Assembly: GCA_037968815.1 (NCBI GenBank)
Contig: JBBKWF010000011.1
Span: 1-64,000 of the forward strand
DNA from: Pseudopedobacter sp037968815
Lineage (GTDB): Bacteria; Bacteroidota; Bacteroidia; Sphingobacteriales; Sphingobacteriaceae
Length of the DNA stretch: 64,000 nucleotides
Direction: 5' to 3'
Shown in pieces: positions 16,175-25,359 of the stretch. The notes beneath the pieces are model-generated. The model saw only the letters and a list, made by a program, of their open reading frames with translations. It did not search any database and was not told the DNA's origin. Within the stretch, counting starts at the first letter, position 1. Each line of letters starts with the position of its first letter. The position numbers and the translations under genes were made by a program.

Positions 16175-18655
16175 ATGAGCAACTTTGATCAGTTCGATTT
16201 TAACCAAGCATTACCCATCATAAATGAAGATACCGAGTTTTTCCCTTTGATGTCTCCAGAAGACGAGGAAGAAATGAATAAGGAGCAAACACCAGAAATT
16301 TTATCAATTCTACCTTTGCGTAATACCGTTTTATTTCCAGGAGTGGTAATACCAATTACTGTAGGCAGAGATAAATCAATTAAACTGATAAAAGACGCTT
16401 ATAAAGGCGATAAAATTATTGGAGTTGTAGCACAAAAGGATGTAAACATTGAAGACCCTACTTTTGAGGAGCTAAACGCTATTGGTACAGTTGCCATAAT
16501 TGTTAAAATGTTACAAATGCCCGATGGTAATACCACCGTAATTATTCAGGGAAAAAACAGATTTAAACTTGGCGAACAAACCCAAACCGAGCCATATTTA
16601 AAGGCTACAGTAGAGAAATTTGAGGAAATACGCCCTAAAGTGGATAAAGAATTTAAAGCAATGGTAGCTTCTGTTAAAGAGCTTGCAATGCAAATTATTC
16701 AGTTTTCTCCAAACATCCCTTCAGAAGCGGCTATCGCTATAAAAAACATTGATAGTGTTCCGTTTTTAATCAATTTCATATCATCAAATATGAATGCCAG
16801 CGTTGCTGATAAACAGTTGATGCTTGAAGTTGCAAACCTTCGCGAAAGAGCTACAATGGTTTTAGGGCATTTAAGTATGGAACTGCAAATGCTTGAGCTA
16901 AAAAATCAAATTCAGAGCAAGGTAAAAGTTGATTTGGATAAGCAACAGCGTGATTATTTTTTAAATCAGCAATTAAAAACAATTCAAGAAGAACTGGGTG
17001 GTAACTCTCCGGATATGGAGATTGAAGATTTAAGAGATAAAGCAAAAAAGAAAAAGTGGAGTAAAGAAACTGATACTCATTTTAATAAAGAGCTTGATAA
17101 ATTAGCAAGAATGAATCCGGCTGCAGCCGATTATTCTGTCCAAATAAATTACTTAGAAGTATTATTAGACTTGCCTTGGGGAACTTTCACCAAAGACAAC
17201 TTCGATTTAAAAAGAGCTCAAAAAGTATTAGACAGAGACCATTATGGTTTAGATAAAGTTAAAAAACGGATTATTGAATATTTGGCTGTTTTAAAGCTAA
17301 AACACAATATGAAAGCACCAATTTTATGTTTGGTTGGCCCTCCGGGAGTTGGTAAAACATCTTTGGGTAAATCAATTGCGAAAGCTTTGGGACGTAAATA
17401 TGTACGTATGGCTTTAGGTGGAATACGTGATGAAGCCGAAATCCGCGGGCACCGTAAAACTTATATTGGCGCAATGCCAGGGCGTGTAATTCAATCGTTA
17501 AAAAAAGCAGGTTCATCAAACCCGGTTTTTGTATTAGATGAAATTGATAAAGTGGGTAACGATTTTAGAGGCGACCCTTCTTCTGCCCTATTGGAGGTTT
17601 TAGACCCAGAGCAAAACAGCGCTTTCGTAGATAATTTTGTAGAGTTGGATTACGATCTTTCGAGCGTAATGTTTATAGCAACTGCAAACTCATTAAACAA
17701 CATTCAGCCAGCATTGCTAGATAGAATGGAGATTATAGAAGTAAACGGCTACACCATAGAAGAAAAGGTGGAGATTGCGAAAAAACACTTATTACCAAAG
17801 CAAAAGGAAGCGCATGGATTAAAAGCTAAGGATGTTTCTATAAAGCCGGCACTTATCGAGAAAATAATTGAAGATTATACTCGTGAATCTGGTGTACGTA
17901 GTTTAGAGAAAACCTTGGGTTCTGTGGTACGTAGTGCTGCAACAAAAATTGCAATGGAAGAGGAGTACAACACTAACTTTAATTACGAAGACGTAAAAAA
18001 AGCATTGGGTGCACCATACTTTGACAAAGACGCTTATGAAAACAACCATGTAGCGGGTGTGGTTACAGGCTTGGCTTGGACTTCCGTAGGTGGTGATATT
18101 TTGTTTATTGAAGCTAGTTTAAGTCCTGGAAAAGGAAAAATGACCTTGACTGGAAACTTGGGCGATGTAATGAAAGAATCTGCAGTGATTGCTTTGGCAT
18201 ATATTAGAGCACATGCGGAAGAGCTAGGTATTGATTTCCGTGTGTTTGACCAATGGGACTTACATATTCACGTTCCGGCTGGGGCAACTCCAAAAGACGG
18301 TCCTTCGGCAGGGGTAACTATGCTAACCGCCTTAACATCTGTGTTTACACAAAAGCAGGTTAAGCAGAATTTAGCTATGACTGGCGAGATTACCTTAAGA
18401 GGGAAAGTTTTACCTGTGGGCGGAATTAAAGAGAAAATACTAGCTGCTAAAAGAGCAAATATTAAGGAAGTGATTCTGTGCAAATCTAACGAGAAGGATA
18501 TTTTAGAGATTAAAGCAGACTATATTAAGGACATGAATTTCCATTACGTTACCGATATGCTTGATGTGGTAAAGCTTGCTTTAATGCCTAATAAAGTCAA
18601 AAACGCATTGAATATTGTTTACCGCGAAGACAAAAAACCAGAAACGGCAAGCTGA
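16175..18655 (+). CDS. lon: ATP-dependent protease La
   Basis: Lon degrades misfolded and regulatory proteins in the cytosol as a hexamer. The 826 residues comprise the N-terminal Lon substrate domain (about 45-240), the AAA+ domain with Walker A GPPGVGKTS (near 386) and Walker B VFVLDEIDK, and the C-terminal protease domain with the catalytic Ser in PKDGPSAG (near 711) and Lys in GGIKEKILAAKRA (near 754). A short acidic extension precedes the substrate domain, as usual in Bacteroidota. A hairpin terminator follows. Confidence 0.98.
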   Translation: MSNFDQFDFNQALPIINEDTEFFPLMSPEDEEEMNKEQTPEILSILPLRNTVLFPGVVIPITVGRDKSIKLIKDAYKGDKIIGVVAQKDVNIEDPTFEELNAIGTVAIIVKMLQMPDGNTTVIIQGKNRFKLGEQTQTEPYLKATVEKFEEIRPKVDKEFKAMVASVKELAMQIIQFSPNIPSEAAIAIKNIDSVPFLINFISSNMNASVADKQLMLEVANLRERATMVLGHLSMELQMLELKNQIQSKVKVDLDKQQRDYFLNQQLKTIQEELGGNSPDMEIEDLRDKAKKKKWSKETDTHFNKELDKLARMNPAAADYSVQINYLEVLLDLPWGTFTKDNFDLKRAQKVLDRDHYGLDKVKKRIIEYLAVLKLKHNMKAPILCLVGPPGVGKTSLGKSIAKALGRKYVRMALGGIRDEAEIRGHRKTYIGAMPGRVIQSLKKAGSSNPVFVLDEIDKVGNDFRGDPSSALLEVLDPEQNSAFVDNFVELDYDLSSVMFIATANSLNNIQPALLDRMEIIEVNGYTIEEKVEIAKKHLLPKQKEAHGLKAKDVSIKPALIEKIIEDYTRESGVRSLEKTLGSVVRSAATKIAMEEEYNTNFNYEDVKKALGAPYFDKDAYENNHVAGVVTGLAWTSVGGDILFIEASLSPGKGKMTLTGNLGDVMKESAVIALAYIRAHAEELGIDFRVFDQWDLHIHVPAGATPKDGPSAGVTMLTALTSVFTQKQVKQNLAMTGEITLRGKVLPVGGIKEKILAAKRANIKEVILCKSNEKDILEIKADYIKDMNFHYVTDMLDVVKLALMPNKVKNALNIVYREDKKPETAS

Positions 18656-18677
18656 TAAAATTTATTATCGTATTTTT

Positions 18678-18703
18678 AAAGCCGAATACTTTCGGCTTTT
18701 TTT
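18678..18703 (+). terminator. Terminator after lon whose T run abuts the lpxR start codon
   Basis: Arms AAAGCCGAA (18678-18686) and TTCGGCTTT (18691-18699) form a 9-bp stem followed by a T run to 18703. The next base begins the ATG of the LpxR-family gene. Confidence 0.8.
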
Positions 18704-19648
18704 ATGCGCTTTTTTTCCTTCTTTTTAGTTTTTTCCTTTTTCACTATTCAAAGTTTTTCTCAGGCAAAATACTATCAAAGCGAGCTGGGTTTTCGTTCAG
18801 ACAACGATGCTTATTTAGGAACAAAACAGGATAGATATTACACCAACGGGCTTTTCTTCCATTTTAAAAAGGCTATCGAAAACAAAAAAGATAGTACCGT
18901 AAAAAAGATATGGGGTATAAATTTAGGTCAAGAAATATACAACCCTAGAACCGGACAAATAAAAACTATTTTAAGTATTGACCGTCCTTTTGCAGGCTAT
19001 TTATACGGTGGTGCTAGTTTACAATGGTTAAAGCGAAATGAAAGCAGTTTAAAACTGGAAGTTCAAGTGGGGACAATTGGTCCATCTTCTTTAGCCAAAG
19101 AAGGACAAACGTTTTTACACAGTGCGGGTGGTTTTTACGATATTTTTGGATGGGAATACCAAGTAAACGATGAGTTTGGCATTAATGCAAAGGCAAACCT
19201 TAACTATTTGTTATTCAGGAATAAAAGTAAATTTTTAGACTTTTCTTTACCTATAAATATAAGTTTAGGAAACACTTTTACCGGTTTAGATGCCGGAGTT
19301 CTATTTAGAACAGGTAATATAAACCCGTTTTACCATTCGGCTTTAACCCAAAGTAATGTTGCTACCAAAGCTGAAAAAGACGTAAAGGATCAGGAGTTTT
19401 ACTTGTTTTTAAAACCCTCATTAGCTTATGTAGCTTACGATGCTACTATACAAGGTGGTTTATTTGTAAAGGACAAAGGACCAATAGTTTTTAAGCCAAA
19501 CCCTTTTGTTTTTGCACAACAAGTTGGTGCAACTTATACCAACAAGCGGTGGACTTTTGACTTCTCAGTTATTTTCAAAAGTAAATCACTCCCAGAAGCA
19601 ACAAAATCTGAACAATACGGCACTATACAAGTTTATCATCGTTTTTAA
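18704..19648 (+). CDS. Lipid A deacylase, LpxR family
   Basis: A 314-residue outer-membrane beta-barrel. It has a signal peptide (1-20, ending FSQ) and the LpxR family pattern: an early DNDAY, then YYTNGLFFHF, LGQEIYNPRTG, DRPFAGYLYGG, and the HSAGGFYDIFGWEYQ block holding the catalytic His. It ends in a typical aromatic barrel strand (QVYHRF). LpxR enzymes remove the 3'-linked acyloxyacyl group of lipid A. The start has no leader: the T run of the lon terminator ends at the base before the ATG, so expression probably depends on read-through or an unseen promoter. Confidence 0.85.
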   Translation: MRFFSFFLVFSFFTIQSFSQAKYYQSELGFRSDNDAYLGTKQDRYYTNGLFFHFKKAIENKKDSTVKKIWGINLGQEIYNPRTGQIKTILSIDRPFAGYLYGGASLQWLKRNESSLKLEVQVGTIGPSSLAKEGQTFLHSAGGFYDIFGWEYQVNDEFGINAKANLNYLLFRNKSKFLDFSLPINISLGNTFTGLDAGVLFRTGNINPFYHSALTQSNVATKAEKDVKDQEFYLFLKPSLAYVAYDATIQGGLFVKDKGPIVFKPNPFVFAQQVGATYTNKRWTFDFSVIFKSKSLPEATKSEQYGTIQVYHRF

Positions 19649-20055
19649 AAATCAAGTCCTTTTGACCTATTGATTTTCTTGAGTGCTTGTTTTCTTTTAC
19701 TATCCAAACGTTTTTGTACAGAAGCATAGCTAGGTTTAGATTTTTTTCGAGCTTTAGCTATAATCAAACTATTTTCAATCAGATAAAATGCTTTTTTAAT
19801 TGCAGTTTCTTTGTTTCTTAACTGAGAACGGTCTTCTTCTGCAGTAACCGAAAAAACACCATCATTATTTATTCTGTTGGCTAAATTTCTTTTTAACCGT
19901 GATAAATCCTCTTCAGAAAAAACAGCTGTAGCCTCAACATTCCAAAGCAATTCTACTTTAGTTTCTACCTTATTTACGTTTTGTCCGCCCTTTCCTCCAC
20001 TTCTAGAAGTTTTAAAACTAAACTCCTTTTGTAAAAGCTCTTTATTAAATTTCAT
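19645..20055 (-). CDS. arfB: Alternative ribosome-rescue factor / peptidyl-tRNA hydrolase ArfB
   Basis: ArfB enters the A site of ribosomes stalled without a stop codon and hydrolyses the peptidyl-tRNA. It has the catalytic GGQ in SRSGGKGGQNVNKVETKVEL and a highly basic C-terminal tail (KARKKSKPSY onward) that reads the empty mRNA channel. The ATG at 20055 gives 136 residues starting KFNKELLQKEF; an ATG seven codons upstream is possible but nearly touches porQ. It overlaps the convergent lpxR stop by 4 bases. Confidence 0.92.
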   Translation of the reverse strand: MKFNKELLQKEFSFKTSRSGGKGGQNVNKVETKVELLWNVEATAVFSEEDLSRLKRNLANRINNDGVFSVTAEEDRSQLRNKETAIKKAFYLIENSLIIAKARKKSKPSYASVQKRLDSKRKQALKKINRSKGLDF

Positions 20056-20079
20056 AATTAAAGCTAAATTAGCCATATC

Positions 20080-21123
20080 ATGTTTAAAAAGATTTTCTTC
20101 TTACTTTTTTGTACAGTTTTTTGCATCCAAAACATCTGTGAAGCACAAATTGGAGGAAAAGGTGTATTCAGGTTTTTAAACTTACCCAACTCGGCAAAAG
20201 TAGCGGCTTTAGGAAATGCCTTACCCATGCAAAATGATGCTGATTTTGATGAAACTTTTGCTAATCCGTCACTGCTTTCAACCGCACACCAAAATTCGTT
20301 ATCATTAAATTACAGCAATTACGTAGCTGATATTAATTTTGGTAACATTCAATATGCATTAAAACTTAAAACCAACGAAACCCTGTCATTAGGTCTAATG
20401 TTTATTAATTATGGAGACTTTGAAGAGTATGACGCTAGCGCAACACCTACTGGGGCTAACTTTACCGCAGGAGATTATTTACTAAATGTGGGTTATGCTA
20501 AAAAGTGGAAAAACAATATTTATTATGGTGCCAACGCAAAACTAATTTACGGTTCTTACGATATCTACAATTCCTTCGCTATTGCAACAGATTTAGCTGT
20601 AACTTATAAAGACACTACCAACAATTTTGCTACGGGGATAATTCTAAAAAACATTGGCTATCAATTAAATGCTTTTAACCAACAACGCGAAAATCTACCT
20701 TTTCAAATTGCAGTTTCACTATCTAAAAAATTGCACTTTGCGCCGTTTAAATACCATATTACTTATAATAATTTGCAACAATTCAACCTCAGTTATTATA
20801 ACCCAAATACAGACGAGGGTACAGATTTAATAAGTGGAGAATCAACAGATAAGCAATCATCTTTTGCTAGTAAGTTTAGTCGTCATTTAATTTTTGGGAC
20901 AGAAATTCTGTTGTCGCCATCTTTTAACTTACAAGCTGGTTATAATTTACAGCAAAGCAAAGAATTAAGTATTAGTGGCTTGAGCGGATTACCTGGTTTT
21001 TCTTTTGGTTTCTCCCTTCACCTTAAAAAGCTAAGTTTAGGCTATGCACACTCCACTTTAAACCTTGCCGGCAGTAATAATTACTTCTCGCTCACATTAA
21101 ACCCATCATTTTTAAACTTTTAA
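20080..21123 (+). CDS. porQ: Type IX secretion system protein PorQ
   Basis: PorQ is an outer-membrane beta-barrel of the type IX secretion system, acting with PorV and PorU around the attachment complex. The 347-residue protein has a signal peptide (1-22, ending CEA), the opening GGKGVFRFLNLPNSAKVAALGNA, a DETFANPSLLS segment and barrel strands to a terminal aromatic (NPSFLNF). The setting with lon upstream and cmk downstream fits a neighbourhood common in Bacteroidota. Its presence implies gliding or T9SS-exported enzymes elsewhere. Confidence 0.9.
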   Translation: MFKKIFFLLFCTVFCIQNICEAQIGGKGVFRFLNLPNSAKVAALGNALPMQNDADFDETFANPSLLSTAHQNSLSLNYSNYVADINFGNIQYALKLKTNETLSLGLMFINYGDFEEYDASATPTGANFTAGDYLLNVGYAKKWKNNIYYGANAKLIYGSYDIYNSFAIATDLAVTYKDTTNNFATGIILKNIGYQLNAFNQQRENLPFQIAVSLSKKLHFAPFKYHITYNNLQQFNLSYYNPNTDEGTDLISGESTDKQSSFASKFSRHLIFGTEILLSPSFNLQAGYNLQQSKELSISGLSGLPGFSFGFSLHLKKLSLGYAHSTLNLAGSNNYFSLTLNPSFLNF

Positions 21124-21262
21124 CCAACGGGCTTATAATTGAGAGTCAACCTTGTTTAATTTAATCTACCCAAGGTAAACCGCCTATATATCTTACAGCC
21201 CTTTGCAAGGCTTAGCGAACCCTTCCTAAAGTTAATGGTATGTAGTTTGCAAAGTAAAATTA

Positions 21263-22507
21263 ATGAATAACTATTTTTTGTTAATTACGCTTGTTGGGTT
21301 GATTGCGCTAAGTATGGCTTGGATTCCGGCATTTAGCAAAAAATTAGGCATTTCTTACTCTATTGTATATTTGGTTTTAGGCATTATACTATACCTCGTT
21401 TTACCCGGCACATTACTACCCCTACCCGACCCTTTGGCAAATGAAACCTTCACCATTCATGCTACAGAGCTTGTTATTATCATTAGTTTAATGGGTACTG
21501 GGATTAAAATAGATCGACCTTTCTCTTTTAAAAATTGGCAAAGCCCCTTAAGATTGGTGTTTATCGCCATGATTATTTGTATCGGGCTCACATTAGTTTT
21601 CGGGTTCACTTTTTTAAATCTGGATTTAGCTTCTGCAGTATTACTAGGGGCAGTTTTAGCACCCACAGACCCAGTTTTAGCAGATGATGTACAAGTTGGG
21701 CCTCCTAACGAAAAAACAGTCTCAGAAACAAAATTTTCATTAACAGCAGAAGCAGGGATGAACGATGGTATGGCTTTTCCCTTTACTTGGCTAGCTATTA
21801 CATTAGCAATGATAGCTCAAGGTATAAACGGAAGCTTAATCACCTGGTTTGGTTATGATGTTATTTTTAAAATACTGGTGGGTTTAGGCTTAGGTTTTTT
21901 AAGCGGTAAGCTAATAGGGTTATTACTTTTTAACCTAACAGATAAGTATAAGTTCTTTAAAACTAGAGAGGGCTTTTTAGCAATCTCTTTAACCTTGGCC
22001 GTTTATGGTTTGACAGAAATAGCGCTGGGTTATGGGTTTATTGCGGTTTTTGTTTGTGCAGTTACTTTGAGAAATGCCGAACGAAAACACGACTACCATA
22101 GAAATATGCACTCTTTTACAGAACAGATAGAAAAACTATTGGTTGCTGTGGTTTTGGTGTTTTTTGGAGGTAGTCTTGTAAATGGCATTTTAGATGCTTT
22201 AACTTGGCAAATGGCCGCTTTTAGCCTCTTCTTTTTATTTATCATAAGGCCTGTAAGTGCATACCTGAGTTTATTTAAAATCAAATACCAAAAATATGAA
22301 AGGCTTCTTATTAGCTTTTATGGGATTAGAGGAATGGGCTCCGTATTTTACCTCGCCTATGCTTTTCAAACCGTTAAGTTTGATTACGAAAAAGAATTAT
22401 GGGCTTTAGTCGCATTCACCATTTTGTTATCCATCATTATTCATGGCTTAACAGCTACAAAAGCGATGAAATGTTTAGAAACAACAAAGTCTAATCAACT
22501 GAGTTAG
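21263..22507 (+). CDS. Na+/H+ antiporter, CPA1 (NhaP) family
   Basis: A 414-residue inner-membrane transporter with about 11-12 helices. Transport-site motifs of CPA1 antiporters are visible: GAVLAPTDPVLADDVQVG (about 131-148) and the EAGMNDGMAFPF block (about 169-180) with the ion-binding Asp. A conserved Arg follows in YGIRGMGSVFYLAYAF (about 353-368). It exports Na+ or Li+ in exchange for protons and helps pH and salt balance. It stands alone between porQ and cmk. Confidence 0.93.
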   Translation: MNNYFLLITLVGLIALSMAWIPAFSKKLGISYSIVYLVLGIILYLVLPGTLLPLPDPLANETFTIHATELVIIISLMGTGIKIDRPFSFKNWQSPLRLVFIAMIICIGLTLVFGFTFLNLDLASAVLLGAVLAPTDPVLADDVQVGPPNEKTVSETKFSLTAEAGMNDGMAFPFTWLAITLAMIAQGINGSLITWFGYDVIFKILVGLGLGFLSGKLIGLLLFNLTDKYKFFKTREGFLAISLTLAVYGLTEIALGYGFIAVFVCAVTLRNAERKHDYHRNMHSFTEQIEKLLVAVVLVFFGGSLVNGILDALTWQMAAFSLFFLFIIRPVSAYLSLFKIKYQKYERLLISFYGIRGMGSVFYLAYAFQTVKFDYEKELWALVAFTILLSIIIHGLTATKAMKCLETTKSNQLS

Positions 22508-22599
22508 CAACAGAACAGTCGGCTGATGACAAGTCTACTAGTCCCTTTTCTTGCTTAAGTACATTTTATTTTAACCTTTAAAAAACTAACTTTACAGCA

Positions 22600-23274
22600 A
22601 TGATTAAAAATATTGTTGTTGCTATTGATGGTTACTCATCTTGCGGAAAAAGCACCTTAGCAAAGGCTTTGGCTAAAAAGCTTCATTTTATCTATGTAGA
22701 TAGTGGCGCAATGTACAGGGCGGTAACGCTTTACTTTCTGCGCAACAACACCGATTTAAAAGATCACAATTTAATTATTGAAGCCTTAGATCATATTGAT
22801 TTAAATTTCCATTCTAGGGATTACCAATCGCATATTTTATTGAACGGCGAAGAAGTTTCTGACGAGATTAGGCAAATGCCAGTTTCTGAAAACGTAAGCT
22901 TAATTGCTTCTATTAAAGAAGTACGTAAAGCGATGGTACGCAAGCAACAGAAAATGGGCAAATCAAAAAACATGGTGATGGATGGTCGTGATATTGGCAC
23001 TACGGTTTTCCCGGATGCACAAGTGAAGCTTTTTATGACTGCAGACCCGAAAATTAGAGCTGAAAGACGTTACAATGAATTAACTGCTAAAGGTGAGAAT
23101 GTTAGTCTGGAAGAAATTTTCGACAATTTAGCTCATCGCGATTTTTTAGATACCACTAGAGAAGAAAGTCCGCTTGTTAGAGCTGAAGATGCTATTATTT
23201 TAGACAATACCAATTTAACAGAACAAGAACAATTGGACTTTGCTATTGAGAAGATTAGGCCTTTTATTGTTTAA
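22600..23274 (+). CDS. cmk: (d)CMP kinase
   Basis: Phosphorylates CMP and dCMP with ATP. The 224 residues are normal. It has the P-loop IDGYSSCGKSTLAKALA (about 9-25), the substrate motif YVDSGAMYRAVTLY, VMDGRDIGTTVFPDA with the CMP-binding Arg/Asp, and the LID region ERRYNEL. TAACTTTA just before the gene resembles a weak -7 box. Confidence 0.97.
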   Translation: MIKNIVVAIDGYSSCGKSTLAKALAKKLHFIYVDSGAMYRAVTLYFLRNNTDLKDHNLIIEALDHIDLNFHSRDYQSHILLNGEEVSDEIRQMPVSENVSLIASIKEVRKAMVRKQQKMGKSKNMVMDGRDIGTTVFPDAQVKLFMTADPKIRAERRYNELTAKGENVSLEEIFDNLAHRDFLDTTREESPLVRAEDAIILDNTNLTEQEQLDFAIEKIRPFIV

Positions 23275-23526
23275 AATGGGGTTTAAACTTCGTTAAGAAA
23301 ACAACAAATTTTCCTATTAACAGCCCTTTGCCTTCCCGCACAAGCTTTCCTGCCCTCTGCCGGGCATGGCAGATACTTTTTTACCGAAAAAAGTATCCAA
23401 AAACTCTCGCCTGCGCCGGTAGCTACAAGGGAAGTGCTTTAATTTCTTCATCACTTCCGCCACCGCCAAGGGCGAATGAAGCGTATTTTTATGTCACTAC
23501 TTTTATCAAACCTGTCAAAAGAACTC
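23275..23526. other. GC-richer intergenic stretch with a perfect hairpin
   Basis: 252 bases between cmk and the convergent DoxX-like gene with base composition visibly richer in G and C than the surroundings. ATACTTTTTT (23373-23382) and AAAAAAGTAT (23387-23396) form a perfect 10-bp stem with a 4-base loop, a plausible terminator in both directions. No gene is convincing; a chance 78-residue frame over it was rejected. Confidence 0.5.
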
Positions 23527-23982
23527 TTAACAAACCAAAACAAAATAATACGCCCAAGCAATAATAATTAACTGCTCGGGGATTTTAAAGAATAAGTAAA
23601 TAAGCCCTTTCCCGGTGTAATTGCCACGTTTAATGCTGACTTTTTTAACACAAGCATTAATCTGCGTAAACAGCCCCAAAATTAGGTAGCCTAACACAAA
23701 TAGGATTATTATTTTGGAGATATCTGCAAACACCAAGCCTCCGGCAAAAACAAATTGTAAATCGCCGATGGCGTAAACTAACTTTATTTTTGTGGCTTGA
23801 GGTAGAAAATCTGGGTAGCTTAAATAGATACCTTCTTTATAGTACAAGTGCAAAATACCCGAAAACACAAACATTACAGAAAGTGCTAAACGGCCTGCAA
23901 TGGCATACGCAAAGTCATTGTAGAAGAGAAAAAAACCTCCACATAACAGTAAAAAAACCGCTATTAAAACAACTAATCTCAA
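23527..23982 (-). CDS. DoxX-like membrane protein
   Basis: A 151-residue protein with four predicted membrane helices (about 5-22, 28-46, 68-98 and 128-148). The A-AGRLALSVMFVFSGILHL and F-P-D-LP-A-T segments fit the DoxX/MauE-like superfamily, where an added loop holds one Cys. The start appears to be TTG at 23982, since a stop codon lies directly upstream in frame. Function unknown, possibly linked to membrane redox chemistry. Confidence 0.75.
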   Translation of the reverse strand: MRLVVLIAVFLLLCGGFFLFYNDFAYAIAGRLALSVMFVFSGILHLYYKEGIYLSYPDFLPQATKIKLVYAIGDLQFVFAGGLVFADISKIIILFVLGYLILGLFTQINACVKKVSIKRGNYTGKGLIYLFFKIPEQLIIIAWAYYFVLVC

Positions 23983-24127
23983 TTATAAATATTTTACTCT
24001 AGTAAAACGATAAACCAGTTTTTGCAAGTTCTACAAATTTTTGGACAAAAGTATTTACGTTCTAAAACAATTTTTCTTTTTATCTTTCGCAAGAATCAAT
24101 TTTTTAATCCTCTTGCGCTCAAAAATC

Positions 24128-24931
24128 ATGGAAACTTTAAAGCATTATATTGAAACTTACAAAAATACCGCTGAAACCAATGATTTTGTGTGGGAACATT
24201 TTAAAGAAGAAGTAAATAAAAACCCCTTATTAAAGAAACACAGAGACTATGTAGAAGAAAAGCAAGCTGGTTTTGGTGACCGCTCTTTCCATTATATGTG
24301 GTATTTGTTGTTGAAAGATCTAAAAGAAAAAACGAATGAAATTTCTTGCTTAGAAATTGGAATTTTTAAAGGTCAAGTGATTTCTTTATGGGCTTTAGTT
24401 GCTAAAGAAATAGGTTTAAAAGCTAAAATCACCGGTATTTCGCCTTTAGAAGGCAACTACCCAAATAACAGTTTGTTCAGAAATTACTATATCAGAAAAT
24501 TGCTTTCTTATGTTGTGCCTTCTATCCGTAGAGATTTTGCAGATGGAAATATCCACATTCAGGAAGATTTTATTGGTCATATTCAAAAGATGTTTGATAA
24601 TTCTGGCTTGAACTTAAAAGAGGTTAACCTGATTAAAGGTTATTCTAACGACGAAAAAATTGCTTCGCAAGTACAGGATCAAACTTTCGACATTGTTTAT
24701 ATTGACGGCGACCATAGCTATAAAGTTTGTAACGAAGATTTAGATAACTACGCCAAATTAATTAAGCCAAACGGCTATTTAGTGATGGACGATGCATCTA
24801 ACTTTAACCCTGGAACTAAGTTTTTTAAAGGAATTATTGAAGTCTCTAAAGCTTGCGAAGAAATTGATGCAACGGTATTTAAAAACATTTTAAATGTTGG
24901 GCACAACCGCATTTACCAAAGAATTGGCTAA
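24128..24931 (+). CDS. Class I SAM-dependent methyltransferase
   Basis: A 267-residue Rossmann-fold methyltransferase. The SAM motif appears as CLEIGIFKGQVISLWA, and motif II region as FDIVYIDGDHSYKVCNEDLDNYAKL. NGYLVMDDAS follows, with metal-binding type Asp pairs, as in CmcI/MmcR or cephalosporin-hydroxylase-like families. The target is not known. The ATG at 24128 is preferred because a longer frame begins at a TTG with a hydrophobic non-family leader. It overlaps the convergent GNAT gene by 4 bases. Confidence 0.85.
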   Translation: METLKHYIETYKNTAETNDFVWEHFKEEVNKNPLLKKHRDYVEEKQAGFGDRSFHYMWYLLLKDLKEKTNEISCLEIGIFKGQVISLWALVAKEIGLKAKITGISPLEGNYPNNSLFRNYYIRKLLSYVVPSIRRDFADGNIHIQEDFIGHIQKMFDNSGLNLKEVNLIKGYSNDEKIASQVQDQTFDIVYIDGDHSYKVCNEDLDNYAKLIKPNGYLVMDDASNFNPGTKFFKGIIEVSKACEEIDATVFKNILNVGHNRIYQRIG

Positions 24932-25359
24932 GCTTTAAACACCATTTTATAATGCTGAATGCCGGCTTCTTCAAATTGCTCGCCTTCAGCAACGAAACCC
25001 ATTTTTTGGTATAAGGGAACAGCAGTTAATTGTGCATTTAGGTAAATGTAATTCGCATCTTCTGGCAGGTCGTTTAACATCGTTTTAATCATTTCTTGGG
25101 CAATTCCTTTACCTCTGAATTGCTTTAGAACTGCAAAGCGTTCTAATTTGTAACCTTTTTCTGTTTTTCGCCAACGGCAAGCACCGGCTTCTGCCCCATT
25201 GTGTTTTGCTAAAAAATGGATGGAAACATCTTCGTTTTCCCACTCTAATTCTGGCGGGCAGTTTTGTTCTTCTACAAAAACAGTTTTGCGAATGGCAAAG
25301 ACACTATCTAGGTCTTGTTGGGTGATCGCTTTATTTACGGTAATTTCGTTCATTTTCAC
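24928..25359 (-). CDS. GNAT-family N-acetyltransferase
   Basis: A 143-residue acetyltransferase of the ElaA/YjcF-like group. It starts with VFAIRKTVFVEEQNCPPELEWE (the family's FVxEQ region), followed by LERFAVLKQFRGKGIAQEMIK, where RGKGIA is the acetyl-CoA pyrophosphate loop, and YLNAQLTAVPLYQKMGF. The acceptor substrate is unknown. It is immediately followed upstream on the same strand by a metallo-hydrolase gene whose stop is adjacent, suggesting cotranscription. Confidence 0.9.
   Translation of the reverse strand: MKMNEITVNKAITQQDLDSVFAIRKTVFVEEQNCPPELEWENEDVSIHFLAKHNGAEAGACRWRKTEKGYKLERFAVLKQFRGKGIAQEMIKTMLNDLPEDANYIYLNAQLTAVPLYQKMGFVAEGEQFEEAGIQHYKMVFKA

Noticed and set aside
23328..23564. 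78-residue plus-strand frame downstream of cmk
   Set aside because: Composition is Pro/Arg/Ser-rich, it spans a perfect hairpin and its end overlaps the DoxX-like gene on the other strand; no domain seen.
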